Assembly: GCA_963751245.1 (NCBI GenBank)
Contig: CAVVTR010000004.1
Location: 138,067-202,066, forward strand
Length of the DNA stretch: 64,000 bases
DNA from: CAVVTR01 sp963751245
Lineage (GTDB): Bacteria > Acidobacteriota > Thermoanaerobaculia > Thermoanaerobaculales > Thermoanaerobaculaceae
Direction: 5' to 3'
The translations under genes were made by a program, and so were the position numbers. Below, piece by piece: positions 46,268 through 55,405 of this stretch (its first letter is position 1; the number at the start of each line of letters is the position of its first letter). Below the pieces are notes generated by a model. The model had not been told where the DNA came from and made no database searches. It worked only from the letters and a program-made list of their open reading frames with translations.

Positions 46268-47743
46268 TCAGCGGGCGGGGACGAAGCGCTCGGCGGCGAG
46301 GCGGCGGAGCGCCGCGACGTCCTCCGCGCGGCTGCGGGACAGCGGCACGGTGCGCGCGAGCTCGGCGAGCAGGTCGGCGGTGCCGAGGCGGTCGCGGCCT
46401 CCGGCGAGCAGACCGTAGAGGGCCGAGACCACCGCCTGCTCGATCTCCGCCCCCGAGAACCCCGCGCTGGCCTGCACCAGGGCGCCCAGGTCCACCGCCG
46501 AGGGTTCCTGCCGGCGCAGCATCAGGTGGATGCGGAAGATCTCCCGCCGCTCCTCCTCGTCGGGCAGGTCGATGAAGAAGATCTCGTCGAAGCGGCCCTT
46601 GCGCAGCAGCTCCGGAGGCAGCGCCGAGAGGTCGTTGGCGGTGGCCGTCACGAACACCGTGGCCTGCTTCTCCTGCAGCCAGGTGAGGAACGTCCCGAAC
46701 AGCCGCTTCCCCAGCCCGGCGTCGGCCTCGGAGGAGCCGACGCCGCCGAACGCCTTCTCCAGCTCGTCGATCCACAGCACCGCGGGGGCGACGGCCTCGG
46801 CGCTCGACAGGGCGTCGCGCATGCGCTTCTCGGACTCGCCGATGTACTTGTCGAAGAGCCTGCCGGGATCCAGGCGCAGCAGCGGCATGCCCCACTCCCG
46901 GGCGATGGTCTTCGCCGCGAGGCTCTTGCCGCACCCCTGCACGCCGACGAACAGGACCCCCCGCGGCGGCGCCAGCCCCAGCTCGCGGGCCTTCGGCGAG
47001 AAGCCCGCGCGCTGTCGTGCGAGCCACGCCTTGAGGGAGCGCAGCCCGCCCAGGGCGGCGACGTCGCCGCCGAGCTCCACGAACTCGAGCACCCCGGACT
47101 GCTCCACCCGCTCGCGCTTGGCCTCCAGAGCCCGCGGCAGGTCGGCGGCGTCGAGCACGTTGTCGTCGAGGACGCACGCGCTCACCACGCGCCGCACCTC
47201 GCTCAGCGTCAGCCCGCGCAGATTGCTGACGAACTGCTCGATCTCCTTCTCGTCGAGGCGGTTGGAGAACCGCTGGTTGCGCGACAGGTCGAGGAGGGTC
47301 TCGAACACCGCCCGGCGGAGCACCTGGTCGTCGGGGAGCTCGAGCCGGTAGCGGGCGGCCAGCTTGCGGAGCTCGGCGGGCAGCTCGACGGACGGGGCCG
47401 ACAGCACCAGCGTGACGGGGACCGACACGTTTTCCTGGGCGATCTCGCGCACCGCGCGGGCGATCTCCGGCTCCTCGAGGTACGGCGTGAAGTCCCTGAG
47501 GAGGTAGACGGCGGGGATGCGCGCCGCCCGGATGTGGCGCAGCGCCCGCACCGGCTCCTGGGTGTCGTAGACGGCGCTGCCGAAGCCGTGGCGGAACAGG
47601 CCCTCGGTCACCGACCAGGTGAACAGGGCCAGGGAGAGCTCGGCGCAGCTCACGGCCAGGAGGCTGATGAGCCGCTCCTCCTCGGCCGTCTCCACGGTGA
47701 GGATGGGGTGCCGCGACTTGATGAGGAGGCGGAGCTCGTCCAC
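46268..47743 (-). CDS. Ycf46-like AAA ATPase
   Basis: 491 residues. An N-terminal about 230-residue region (DELRLLIKSRHPILTVETAE, YLLRDFTPYLEEPEIAR) resembles the Ycf46 family of plastids and cyanobacteria. It is followed by a complete AAA+ module with Walker A GVQGCGKS at 267-274, Walker B VLWIDELEKAFGG, sensor TATANDLSALPPELLRKGRFDE with the Arg fingers, and a C-terminal lid. Function in bacteria is poorly known; in cyanobacteria Ycf46 has been linked to inorganic carbon use. GTG 47743 is the natural start. It diverges from the AddB/AddA pair across a 96-bp gap with repeated operator-like arms. Confidence 0.8.
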   Translation of the reverse strand: MDELRLLIKSRHPILTVETAEEERLISLLAVSCAELSLALFTWSVTEGLFRHGFGSAVYDTQEPVRALRHIRAARIPAVYLLRDFTPYLEEPEIARAVREIAQENVSVPVTLVLSAPSVELPAELRKLAARYRLELPDDQVLRRAVFETLLDLSRNQRFSNRLDEKEIEQFVSNLRGLTLSEVRRVVSACVLDDNVLDAADLPRALEAKRERVEQSGVLEFVELGGDVAALGGLRSLKAWLARQRAGFSPKARELGLAPPRGVLFVGVQGCGKSLAAKTIAREWGMPLLRLDPGRLFDKYIGESEKRMRDALSSAEAVAPAVLWIDELEKAFGGVGSSEADAGLGKRLFGTFLTWLQEKQATVFVTATANDLSALPPELLRKGRFDEIFFIDLPDEEERREIFRIHLMLRRQEPSAVDLGALVQASAGFSGAEIEQAVVSALYGLLAGGRDRLGTADLLAELARTVPLSRSRAEDVAALRRLAAERFVPAR

Positions 47744-47765
47744 GCTGGCCCCAGTGTGCCAAGCG

Positions 47766-47809
47766 CGTCCGCGCGGCGCAAGCCGCGGACGTTGACAGCG
47801 TCCGCGCGG
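47766..47809. promoter_or_regulatory. Three-arm operator-like repeat with TTGACA between the AAA and AddB genes
   Basis: CGTCCGCG at 47766-47773, its inverse CGCGGACG at 47784-47791, and CGTCCGCG again at 47799-47806. TTGACA (47792-47797) lies exactly between arms two and three, with only a weak -10 (TCGCAT, 47816-47821). A regulator bound here would cover the -35 of the addBA transcript. Confidence 0.45.
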
Positions 47810-47839
47810 GTGTGGTCGCATCGCGGGGGAGGGTGTCGG

Positions 47840-50800
47840 GTGGACGACGTCCAGGGTGAGTGCCGGCGGGACGCCCGGTTCAGGGTGTGCCGCGGGGCGC
47901 GGAGCACGGAGGACGCGCTCCTCGCGCACGTCGGCGCCCTGCTCGACGGCGCCGCCGCCGACCCCGCGCTCCTCGCCCTGCCGGTGATCGTCGTGGTGCC
48001 CTCGGCGAGCCTGCGCGACCACCTGGCCGCCGAGGCGGTGCGGCGGCGGGGAAGGGCGGCGGCCGGGCTCCGCGTCCTCACCGTCTTCGCGGTGGCCTCG
48101 GAGGTCCTCCGGCACCGCGGGGAGACCCCCAGGGGGGGCGGACGCCTGTTCGACATCCTTGCCCGCCGCTTCGCCCGGCGCGAGCCCTCCCTCGCGGGCC
48201 CCCTGGACGCCCTCCAGGACGGCTACGCCGCCGTCGCCGCGGCCGTCCGGGACCTCCTCGACGCGGGGTTCGTGACGCCCCTGGCCGAGGGCGTGGGCGA
48301 GCGCATCGAGGAGCTCGCCCGCCGGGAGGCGTGGGGCGACACCGCGCGCCGGGCGGGGGCGCTGGTCCGGGTGGCCGCCGCCTGCGACCAGGCGGCCGAG
48401 GCGGCCGGCGTCGACGGCCCGGGACGCCTCCTGAGCCGCGCCGCCGACGCCGTGGCGGCGGACCCTCTCGAGGCCCTCCCCGCCCGCGCCGTGCTCGTCC
48501 ACGGCTTCGCCGACGCGACCGGGACCGCCGGCGACCTGCTCCGGGCGCTGCTGCGGCGGCCGGACGCCACCGTCTACCTCGACGAGCCCCCCGACCCGGC
48601 CCACCCCGGCGAGCCGGACCCGGGAGTCCGGTTCGTCCGGCGCTTCGCCGCCAGCCTGGGCGCGGCCCCGCCCCGCGAGGGCGCCGTCGGACCGGCGGCC
48701 GGGAGCCCGTCCCTGGAGCTCTTCCACGCCCCCGGGGCCTCCGCCGAGGCCCGCGAGGTGGCCACCCGCGTGCGCCGCCTCCTCGACGCCGGCGCCCGGC
48801 CCGAGGCGATCCTCGTCGTCGCGCGCGACCTCGGCCCCGTCGCGCTCCCGCTCCGCGTCCACCTGCGCCGCCTGGGCGTGCCGTTCTCCGGGGCCGGGGC
48901 CCCCGGCCCGCCGTCGGGCCTGAGGAGGCGGCTGGCCGCCCTGGCCGCGCTGCTGGAGCACGGCGGCGGCCTCGCGGTGGACCGCTGGCTGGACGCGGCG
49001 GCGGTCCTGTCGCCGCCGCTGGACCGGCCTGCGCGGGAGGCCACCGGAACCACCCGCGGAGGGCGTGCGCCCGCACCCGACCTGCTGCTGGCGCTGCGCA
49101 CCCTGGGGGCCGGCCGGCTCGCCCAGGTGGCGGCGCTCCGCACCGGCGAGCTGATCCCGGGGGGCCGGCTGCGGCTGCCGGTGCACCGGGGCGCGGCCGC
49201 CGGCGGCGACGGCGAGGAGACCGCCGCGCGCTCCGAGCGGAGGACGCTGCCCCGGGGGGTCGTCGAGGACGCCGTGGACGCGGCCGCGCGCCTGCTCCGC
49301 TTTCTCGAGGGCTGGCCCGCCAGGGCCCCCCTCGCCACCCACCTGGCGCGGTGCCGGGCGCTGCTCGGCGACCACCTGGGCTGGCGCGAGGCGACGGAGG
49401 GCGCCGCGGAGGCCGCGGAGGCCCTGGCCGCCGTGGCGGCCGACGTCCCCGCCGAGCTCCTCCTGGAACGGGAGGAGGCGCTGCTGCTGGTGCGCCGGGA
49501 GCTGGCCGGGCGCGGCTTCGCACCGCTGGGCGGCGCCGGCGGCGGCGTCCAGGTGCTGTCGGTCACGGAAGCCCGGGGACGTACGGCCTCGCACCTCTTC
49601 CTCCTCGGTCTCAACCGGGGGGCGTTCCCCCGCCAGGTCACCGAGGACCCCCTGCTTCCCGACGCCTTCCGTCTCGCCCTGCGGCAGGACGTGCTCCCCG
49701 ACGTCCCGGTCAAGGGCGCCGGCCACGACGAGGAGCGCTACCTGTTCGCACAGCTGCTCTCCGCCGCGCCCCGCGTCACCCTCTCCTGGCAGTCCTGCGA
49801 CGACGACGGCAGACCCGTGCCGCCCTCGCCCCTGGTGGAGCGCCTCCGCCTCGAGGGCGGGCTCCCGGCCCCGCAGGCGGCGCGCTCCCTGTTCGCGCCG
49901 CCGGTCGCCGGCGCCACGGTCCGACCCGCCCACGAGCACGCCGTGCTCGCCGGCCTCTACGGCGACCGGGCCACCTTCGCCGCCGCCCTGCGGGCCGCGC
50001 TCGCTGGAGAGGACGGCCCGGGCGCCGGCCGCGCTGAGGGCCGGCTGGCGGTCCTCGAGGAGCTCGACCCGGACTGGTCGACCCCGGACGGCCGGGCGCG
50101 GCGGGAGGACCTGGGCCCCTACTTCGGGTTCGTGGGTCCGGCAGGGCAGGCGGAGGAGGAGGCCGGGGAGCTGCCCATCACCGCGCTGGAGACCCTGGCG
50201 GGGTGTCCCTGGCAGGCGTTCCTGCGCCGCCGCCTCCACCTGGAGGCCCCCCCGGACCCGCTGGAGTCGATCCCCACCCTGGACGTCGCGCTGGTGGGCA
50301 GCACCGTGCACGGCGCGCTCCAGCGGGTCGTCACCGCCGGAGGCGGCGGCGCGGCCACCGTCGAGGAGGCCGAAAGCGGCCCCTCCGCGCCGGTGCCCTG
50401 GCCCGGCGAGCCTGCCCTCGCCGCGCTGGTGGCCGCCGAGGCGGGAGCGCAGGCGGCGGCCGCGGGCGCGCCGTGGCTGGCGGCGGCCCTGGCACGGCGT
50501 GCCCTGCCCTTCGTGCGCCTCGCCGGACGCCTCGACTGGCCGGCGGGGGGCACCCTCCCGGTGGCGGGCGCCGAGGTGAGGGGCGCCTTCGACGTGCCCG
50601 TGCACGGCGGCCGTCCCTGGCGCGTCACGTTCCGCGCCGACCGCGTGGACGCCTCGGAAGACGGCCTCCGGCTCACCGACTACAAGACCGGACGGCCGTT
50701 CTCCGCTTCGAAGAACGAGCAGACGCGGCGCCGACACACCCTTGCGCGGCTCCGCAGCGGCCGCAACCTCCAGGCCGCCGCCTACGCCCGCGGCGGCGGC

Positions 50801-51187
50801 GCGGGCGCCCGGGGCCGCTACCTCTTCCTGCGGGACCCCGGCGACCCGGGCACCCCCGACGAGGTCCGCGCCGCGGAGCTGGGGGCGGCCGACCCCGAGG
50901 CCGCGTCGCTCCTGGCGGCGGTGGCCGGCGCCGTCGTGGAGGGGTGGCGGGCGGGGGTCTTCCTGCCCCGCCTCCTCCAGCGCGACCTGGAGCACCGCCC
51001 CGCGGCCTGCCAGTACTGCGAGCTCCTCCAGGCCTGCCTGCAGCAGGACTCCGGCGCCGGAGCGCGCCTCGCCCGCTGGGTCGAGGCGGCCCGGAGGTCG
51101 GGCGGCCCTGCCGCCGGCGGTCCGGCGCTGGAGACGGCCTGGCGGCTGTGGTCCCTGGACGAACCCGCCGGGGAGGACGACGCGTGA
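47840..51187 (+). CDS. addB: AddB-like helicase/nuclease subunit with iron-sulfur nuclease domain
   Basis: 1115 residues. A helicase-like but degenerate N-half (VIVVVPSASLRDHLAAEAV; VLSVTEARGRTASHLFLLGL) is followed by a PD-(D/E)XK nuclease (ITALETLAGCPWQAFLRRRL; RADRVDASEDG; LTDYKTGRP). Cys789 with Cys1057, Cys1060 and Cys1066 gives the split C...CxxCx5C set that binds a 4Fe-4S cluster in AddB. With AddA it would process double-strand breaks for recombination. GTG 47840 follows GGGGGAGGG and is preferred to the long open frame further upstream, which is antisense to the AAA gene. It is coupled to addA by GTGA. Confidence 0.8.
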   Translation: MDDVQGECRRDARFRVCRGARSTEDALLAHVGALLDGAAADPALLALPVIVVVPSASLRDHLAAEAVRRRGRAAAGLRVLTVFAVASEVLRHRGETPRGGGRLFDILARRFARREPSLAGPLDALQDGYAAVAAAVRDLLDAGFVTPLAEGVGERIEELARREAWGDTARRAGALVRVAAACDQAAEAAGVDGPGRLLSRAADAVAADPLEALPARAVLVHGFADATGTAGDLLRALLRRPDATVYLDEPPDPAHPGEPDPGVRFVRRFAASLGAAPPREGAVGPAAGSPSLELFHAPGASAEAREVATRVRRLLDAGARPEAILVVARDLGPVALPLRVHLRRLGVPFSGAGAPGPPSGLRRRLAALAALLEHGGGLAVDRWLDAAAVLSPPLDRPAREATGTTRGGRAPAPDLLLALRTLGAGRLAQVAALRTGELIPGGRLRLPVHRGAAAGGDGEETAARSERRTLPRGVVEDAVDAAARLLRFLEGWPARAPLATHLARCRALLGDHLGWREATEGAAEAAEALAAVAADVPAELLLEREEALLLVRRELAGRGFAPLGGAGGGVQVLSVTEARGRTASHLFLLGLNRGAFPRQVTEDPLLPDAFRLALRQDVLPDVPVKGAGHDEERYLFAQLLSAAPRVTLSWQSCDDDGRPVPPSPLVERLRLEGGLPAPQAARSLFAPPVAGATVRPAHEHAVLAGLYGDRATFAAALRAALAGEDGPGAGRAEGRLAVLEELDPDWSTPDGRARREDLGPYFGFVGPAGQAEEEAGELPITALETLAGCPWQAFLRRRLHLEAPPDPLESIPTLDVALVGSTVHGALQRVVTAGGGGAATVEEAESGPSAPVPWPGEPALAALVAAEAGAQAAAAGAPWLAAALARRALPFVRLAGRLDWPAGGTLPVAGAEVRGAFDVPVHGGRPWRVTFRADRVDASEDGLRLTDYKTGRPFSASKNEQTRRRHTLARLRSGRNLQAAAYARGGGAGARGRYLFLRDPGDPGTPDEVRAAELGAADPEAASLLAAVAGAVVEGWRAGVFLPRLLQRDLEHRPAACQYCELLQACLQQDSGAGARLARWVEAARRSGGPAAGGPALETAWRLWSLDEPAGEDDA

Positions 51188-54100
51188 GCGCCGGCGCGCC
51201 CCTCCGCGCCGCCGACCGCGCGGCCAGGCTCGCGGCCCAGACGGAGTTCCTCCGCCCGGTGGTGCTGGAGGCGGGGGCCGGCACCGGGAAGACCGCCACG
51301 CTGGTCGCCCGGATCGTGGCCTGGTGCCTCGGCGGGGGCTGGGGGGCGGTCTCCGGCGAGGGCGAGGAGGACGCCGCCGCCACCGTCCTCGACGGCGTCG
51401 TGGCCATCACCTTCACCGAGGCCGCGGCGGCCGAGATGGCGGCCCGGGTCGGCGCGGCGTTCGCCGACCTCGCGGAGGGACGGCTGCCGGTGGGGGTCTT
51501 CGCCGAGGCCGTGCCCCCCGACTCCGCCGAGCGCCGCACCCGTGCCCGGCTGCTGCTCGCGAACCTGGACCGCCTGACGGCCACCACCATCCACGCCTAC
51601 TGCCGGCGCCTGCTCGCCGAGCACCCCGTGGAGGCCCGCCTCCACCCGCAGTTCGAGGTGGACGCCGAAGCCGCGGTCCTCGAGGAGGTGGTCCGGGACG
51701 TCACCGAGGACGGGATCCGCGCCGCCTACGCCCGGGGCGAGGCCGACCCGCTCGGCCGGGCCGCCCTGGATCTCGCCGGCGCCGGCCGCGGCCCCAGGGA
51801 GATCGCAGACGCCCTCCTCGCGCTGGCCGGGGAGGGCGTCCCGGCGGCGGCGCTGGAGCGCGACCCCTTCGACGCCGTCACCGTGCGGCGCCTCCTGGAC
51901 GGGGTGACCGCCGCGGCCGCGGCCCTCGACGCCGCCGTCGCCGGCGCCTTCGCGACGGCGCGGTCCGTTGCCAAGGCGCAGCAGGTCGCGGCCGGCGCGG
52001 CGACCCTCGCCGCCAGGGGCGCCGGCCTCGGGCTCGACGGCCTCAAGGGGCTCGTGGCCGAGGTCCTCGACGACACCTGCCTGACCCGCCTCAAGGCGTG
52101 GGCCGGGGACGACTTCACCAAGAGCGAGCGCGAGGCCCTTGCCGGGCGCACCCCCGCGGCGGCCCGGGCCGCCGCGGGGCTGTACGCCGCCGCCGCCGGC
52201 GCCCTCAGGCTGGACCCCGCCGGGTACCTCGCCGCCAGCCGCGTGCTCGCGCCGCTCCTCGCAACCGTCCACGAGGAGCTCCACCGCCGGGGCGTCGTCA
52301 CCTTCCAGGGGCTCCTGGCCGACGCCCACGCGCTTCTGGCCGGCGCGCCGGCCGTGTGCGACCGGGTGCGCCGGCGGACCCGGCAACTGCTGGTCGACGA
52401 GTTCCAGGACACGGACCCGCTCCAGTGCGAGATCGTCGAGCTCCTCGCCCTCTCGGGCCCCGCGGACGAGCGGCCGGGCCTGTTCATCGTCGGCGACCCG
52501 AAGCAGTCCATCTACGGCTGGCGCAACGCCGACCTGGCCGCCTACGAGGCCTTCGTCCACCGCGTCCTGGCGGGCGGGGAGCCGCTGCGTCTCACCGTCA
52601 ACTTCCGCTCCCGGCCGGCCATCCTGGAGGAGGTCGAGAGGATCGCGGCGCCGGTGATGGTCGAGGAGGCGGGGGTGCAGCCGCGCTTCGAGCCCCTCCT
52701 GCCGTGCGAGGCGCGCGCGGCCGAGGCGTCCGCCGGCGGGGGCGGCGAAGGGGTGGAGCACTGGGTCTCCTGGGCGCCCGGCGAGGCGGGCGGGCCGGGG
52801 ACCACGCGGGGCCGGGCCACCGCCCTCGAGGCGGAGGCCATCGCCCGGGACATCCGGCGGCGCCACGACGCCGGGGAGCTCGAGTGGCACGACGCGGGGC
52901 TCCTCCTGCGCGCCACCAGCAACCTGGCCGTCTACCTGCGGGCGCTGCAGGAGGCCGGCGTCCCCTACGCCGTGGAGCGCGACCGCTCGTACTTCCAGCG
53001 CCGCGAGATCATCGAGGCGGCGGCCCTCGTCCGCGCCGTCATCGATCCCCTCGACCACCTGGCGCTGGTGACGGCGCTGCGCTCGCCGCTGGCCGGCGTG
53101 CCCGACGCCGGCCTCGCCGCCCTGTGGGGCACTCCCTTCCCCGACGAGGTCACGAGGCTCGTCGACGCGGCGGGCGTGCTCCCGCCGGGGCTGGAGGCGT
53201 CGATCTCCACGGCCCTGGCCGCGATCCCCGCCGGCGTGCCGGGGATGGAGCGCATCGCCGGCTGGGAGGCGAACCTCCGCGCCTTCCTCTCGGACCTCGC
53301 GGCCCTGCGGGCGTCCTTCGCGGCGGAGGCTCCCGACGCCTTCGTGGAGCGTCTCCGGGCCTCGACGCTGCTGGAGGCCACCGAGGCCGCGCGCTACCTC
53401 GGCACGTTCCGTATCGCCAACCTGGACCGCTTCTTCCGCCAGCTCCTCGAGGCCCTCGCCGGCGGCGGCGACGTCCACGCCGTGCTGCGGCTGCTGCGCC
53501 GCTCGGTGGCCGAGGAGCGCCAGGCCGAGGAGGGCCGCCCCCGGGAGGCGGCCGAGGACGCGGTGCAGGTGATGACGATCCACAAGGCCAAGGGCCTCGA
53601 CTTCCGCCACGTCTACGTGGCCGAGCTCCACCACCGCTCGCAGCGCGGCTCCAGGGAGGAGGTCCAGGCGTTCAGGCACGAGGGGCGCTGGGAGCTGCTG
53701 CTGTTCGGCGCACCGTCCCCCGGGTTCGGCGGCGTGGAGGACAGGCGGCGGCGGGTGGAGGCGGCCGAGCTGGTCCGCACCCTCTACGTGGCCGTCACCC
53801 GCGCCAGGGACCGCCTGGTCCTGGCCGGCCTGGTCGAGCCGCGGCCCCTCAAGGGCGGTCCCGCCGGCGCCGCCTGCCACGCCGACCTGCTCCGCTTCCG
53901 GCCGCACACCCCCGACCTGGTCGGAGCCTGGGACCAGATCGTCCCTGGCGCGCCGGCACCGGAGCTGCGGGACGACGCCGGCGTGCGCTGGGCGTTCCCC
54001 GGCCTCGAGGACACCGGCGGGGACAGCCGCGGACGGCGCCGCACCCTTCCCGTGGCCTCCCCGGAGGTCATCCGGGCCGACGCGGCCCGCCTCGCCGTGC

Positions 54101-54756
54101 TGCGCGCGGAGGCGGAGGCGCGCATGGCCCGCCGCTTCCGCGGCGCGGTCTCCGCCGAGGCCCACGCGGCGCTGGCCGGGCAGCTGCACGACGGCGAAGG
54201 CGACGCCGGGCTCTCCCGCCACGCGCCCCCGGCGGGGACAGCAACGGCGGTGGGCACGGCGGTCCACGCGTTCTTCGAACGCTTCGACCTCGCGGCACCC
54301 CCGGCGGAGGAGACGGCGCGGCGGCGGCGGGAGGCGGCGGCGCTCCTCGCCGGGCTCGTGCCGCCCGCCTCGCTCGAGCCCGCCCGGCGCCAGCTCGAGG
54401 CCGTCCTCGACACCGTCCTGGCGGGACGCCTGTGGCGGCGGTTCACGGCGCTCGGCGCCGCCGTCGCCGCACGGGAGCTTCCCGTGCTCCTGCCCCCCGG
54501 AGAGGAGGGGCCGGTGGGGGTCCTCGCCGGCGCGGTGGACCTCCTGTTCCGCGACCCGGAGGACGGCGCCTGGGTGGTCGCCGACTACAAGACCGACGAC
54601 GTCGCCGCCGCGGATCTCGACGCGCGGGCCGCCGCCTACGCCTCCCAGGCGCGGGCGTACGCCCGTGCCGTGCAGGACGCCCTGGGGCTGGAGGCTCCGC
54701 CGCGGGCGGAGCTGTGGTTCCTGCGCCGCGACGCCGCCGTCATCGTCGGTGCGTGA
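51184..54756 (+). CDS. addA: AddA-like UvrD-family helicase/nuclease
   Basis: 1190 residues. SF1 helicase motifs: Walker A AGAGTGKT (30-37), ITFTEAAAAEMAARV, LLVDEFQDTDPLQ, FIVGDPKQSIYGWRNADL, LTVNFRSRPAIL, VQVMTIHKAKGLDF and YVAVTRARDRLVLAG. A C-terminal PD-(D/E)XK nuclease has VVADYKTD with Asp1134 and Lys1136. This is the AddA/RecB layout; the AddB-like partner directly upstream supports AddA. GTG 51184 overlaps the addB stop. Its TGA abuts the ppa stop on the other strand with no bases between them. Confidence 0.88.
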   Translation: MSAGAPLRAADRAARLAAQTEFLRPVVLEAGAGTGKTATLVARIVAWCLGGGWGAVSGEGEEDAAATVLDGVVAITFTEAAAAEMAARVGAAFADLAEGRLPVGVFAEAVPPDSAERRTRARLLLANLDRLTATTIHAYCRRLLAEHPVEARLHPQFEVDAEAAVLEEVVRDVTEDGIRAAYARGEADPLGRAALDLAGAGRGPREIADALLALAGEGVPAAALERDPFDAVTVRRLLDGVTAAAAALDAAVAGAFATARSVAKAQQVAAGAATLAARGAGLGLDGLKGLVAEVLDDTCLTRLKAWAGDDFTKSEREALAGRTPAAARAAAGLYAAAAGALRLDPAGYLAASRVLAPLLATVHEELHRRGVVTFQGLLADAHALLAGAPAVCDRVRRRTRQLLVDEFQDTDPLQCEIVELLALSGPADERPGLFIVGDPKQSIYGWRNADLAAYEAFVHRVLAGGEPLRLTVNFRSRPAILEEVERIAAPVMVEEAGVQPRFEPLLPCEARAAEASAGGGGEGVEHWVSWAPGEAGGPGTTRGRATALEAEAIARDIRRRHDAGELEWHDAGLLLRATSNLAVYLRALQEAGVPYAVERDRSYFQRREIIEAAALVRAVIDPLDHLALVTALRSPLAGVPDAGLAALWGTPFPDEVTRLVDAAGVLPPGLEASISTALAAIPAGVPGMERIAGWEANLRAFLSDLAALRASFAAEAPDAFVERLRASTLLEATEAARYLGTFRIANLDRFFRQLLEALAGGGDVHAVLRLLRRSVAEERQAEEGRPREAAEDAVQVMTIHKAKGLDFRHVYVAELHHRSQRGSREEVQAFRHEGRWELLLFGAPSPGFGGVEDRRRRVEAAELVRTLYVAVTRARDRLVLAGLVEPRPLKGGPAGAACHADLLRFRPHTPDLVGAWDQIVPGAPAPELRDDAGVRWAFPGLEDTGGDSRGRRRTLPVASPEVIRADAARLAVLRAEAEARMARRFRGAVSAEAHAALAGQLHDGEGDAGLSRHAPPAGTATAVGTAVHAFFERFDLAAPPAEETARRRREAAALLAGLVPPASLEPARRQLEAVLDTVLAGRLWRRFTALGAAVAARELPVLLPPGEEGPVGVLAGAVDLLFRDPEDGAWVVADYKTDDVAAADLDARAAAYASQARAYARAVQDALGLEAPPRAELWFLRRDAAVIVGA

Positions 54757-55314
54757 TCACCCCGTCGCGGGGCAGCCGGGCAGCGCCTCGCGGTTGGCAC
54801 GGTAGAGATCCATGGCGTGCCGGACCGCCTCCACCGCCTCGACGGGGCCGAGGAACTCCCGCACCAGCACCTCCTTCTTTTCGAGGGCCTTGTAGTCCTC
54901 GAAGAAGCGCCGGAGCTCGTCGAGCCGGTGGGAGGGCAGCTGCTGGATGTGCACGTAGGAGCGGTACTCGGGATCGTCCAGGTGGACGCAGATGATCTTC
55001 TCGTCGTTCTCCCCCTGGTCCAGCATCGTCATCATGCCGATGGGCTGGACCCGCAGGATGCTCAGGGGGTAGACCGGCTCCTGCATGAGCACGAGGGCGT
55101 CGAGGGGATCGTGGTCGTCGCCGAGGGTCTGGGGGATGAAGCCGTAGTTGGCCGGATAGACCACCGAGGAGTACAGCACCCGGTCCACGCGCACGAGCCC
55201 CGTGCCCTTGTCGAGCTCGTACTTGATCTTGGAGCCCTTGGGGATCTCCACCACCGCCTGGAACCGCTTGGGCGCGTCGTCACCGATGGGGATGTCGTGC
55301 CACGGGTGTGCCAT
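54757..55314 (-). CDS. ppa: Inorganic pyrophosphatase, family I
   Basis: 185-residue soluble pyrophosphatase that hydrolyses PPi and pulls biosynthetic reactions forward. Segments PKGSKIKYELDKGTGLVRVDR, YPANYGFIPQTLGDDHDPLD and ICVHLDDPEY carry the metal-binding acids. ATG 55314 follows GGGAGGAGAGGACCGT. Its stop abuts that of addA (TGATCA). The 91-bp gap upstream shows no clear promoter. Confidence 0.95.
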   Translation of the reverse strand: MAHPWHDIPIGDDAPKRFQAVVEIPKGSKIKYELDKGTGLVRVDRVLYSSVVYPANYGFIPQTLGDDHDPLDALVLMQEPVYPLSILRVQPIGMMTMLDQGENDEKIICVHLDDPEYRSYVHIQQLPSHRLDELRRFFEDYKALEKKEVLVREFLGPVEAVEAVRHAMDLYRANREALPGCPATG

Positions 55315-55405
55315 ACGGTCCTCTCCTCCCGGTCCTGCCGTCACCGCTGCGACACGCTGCGGCCCTTGCAACGCAGGGCGCGTGCCGGCATTCCTCCCGG
55401 CGCCG

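Noticed and set aside
46190..47839. Upstream extension of addB from 46190
   Set aside because: That stretch is antisense to the AAA ATPase, has no family match, and a good ribosome site precedes GTG 47840.
46268..50995. A 1575-codon reading frame antisense to addB
   Set aside because: Only the last 491 codons form the AAA ATPase; the upstream part is low-complexity Gly/Arg/Ala text opposite a well-supported gene.
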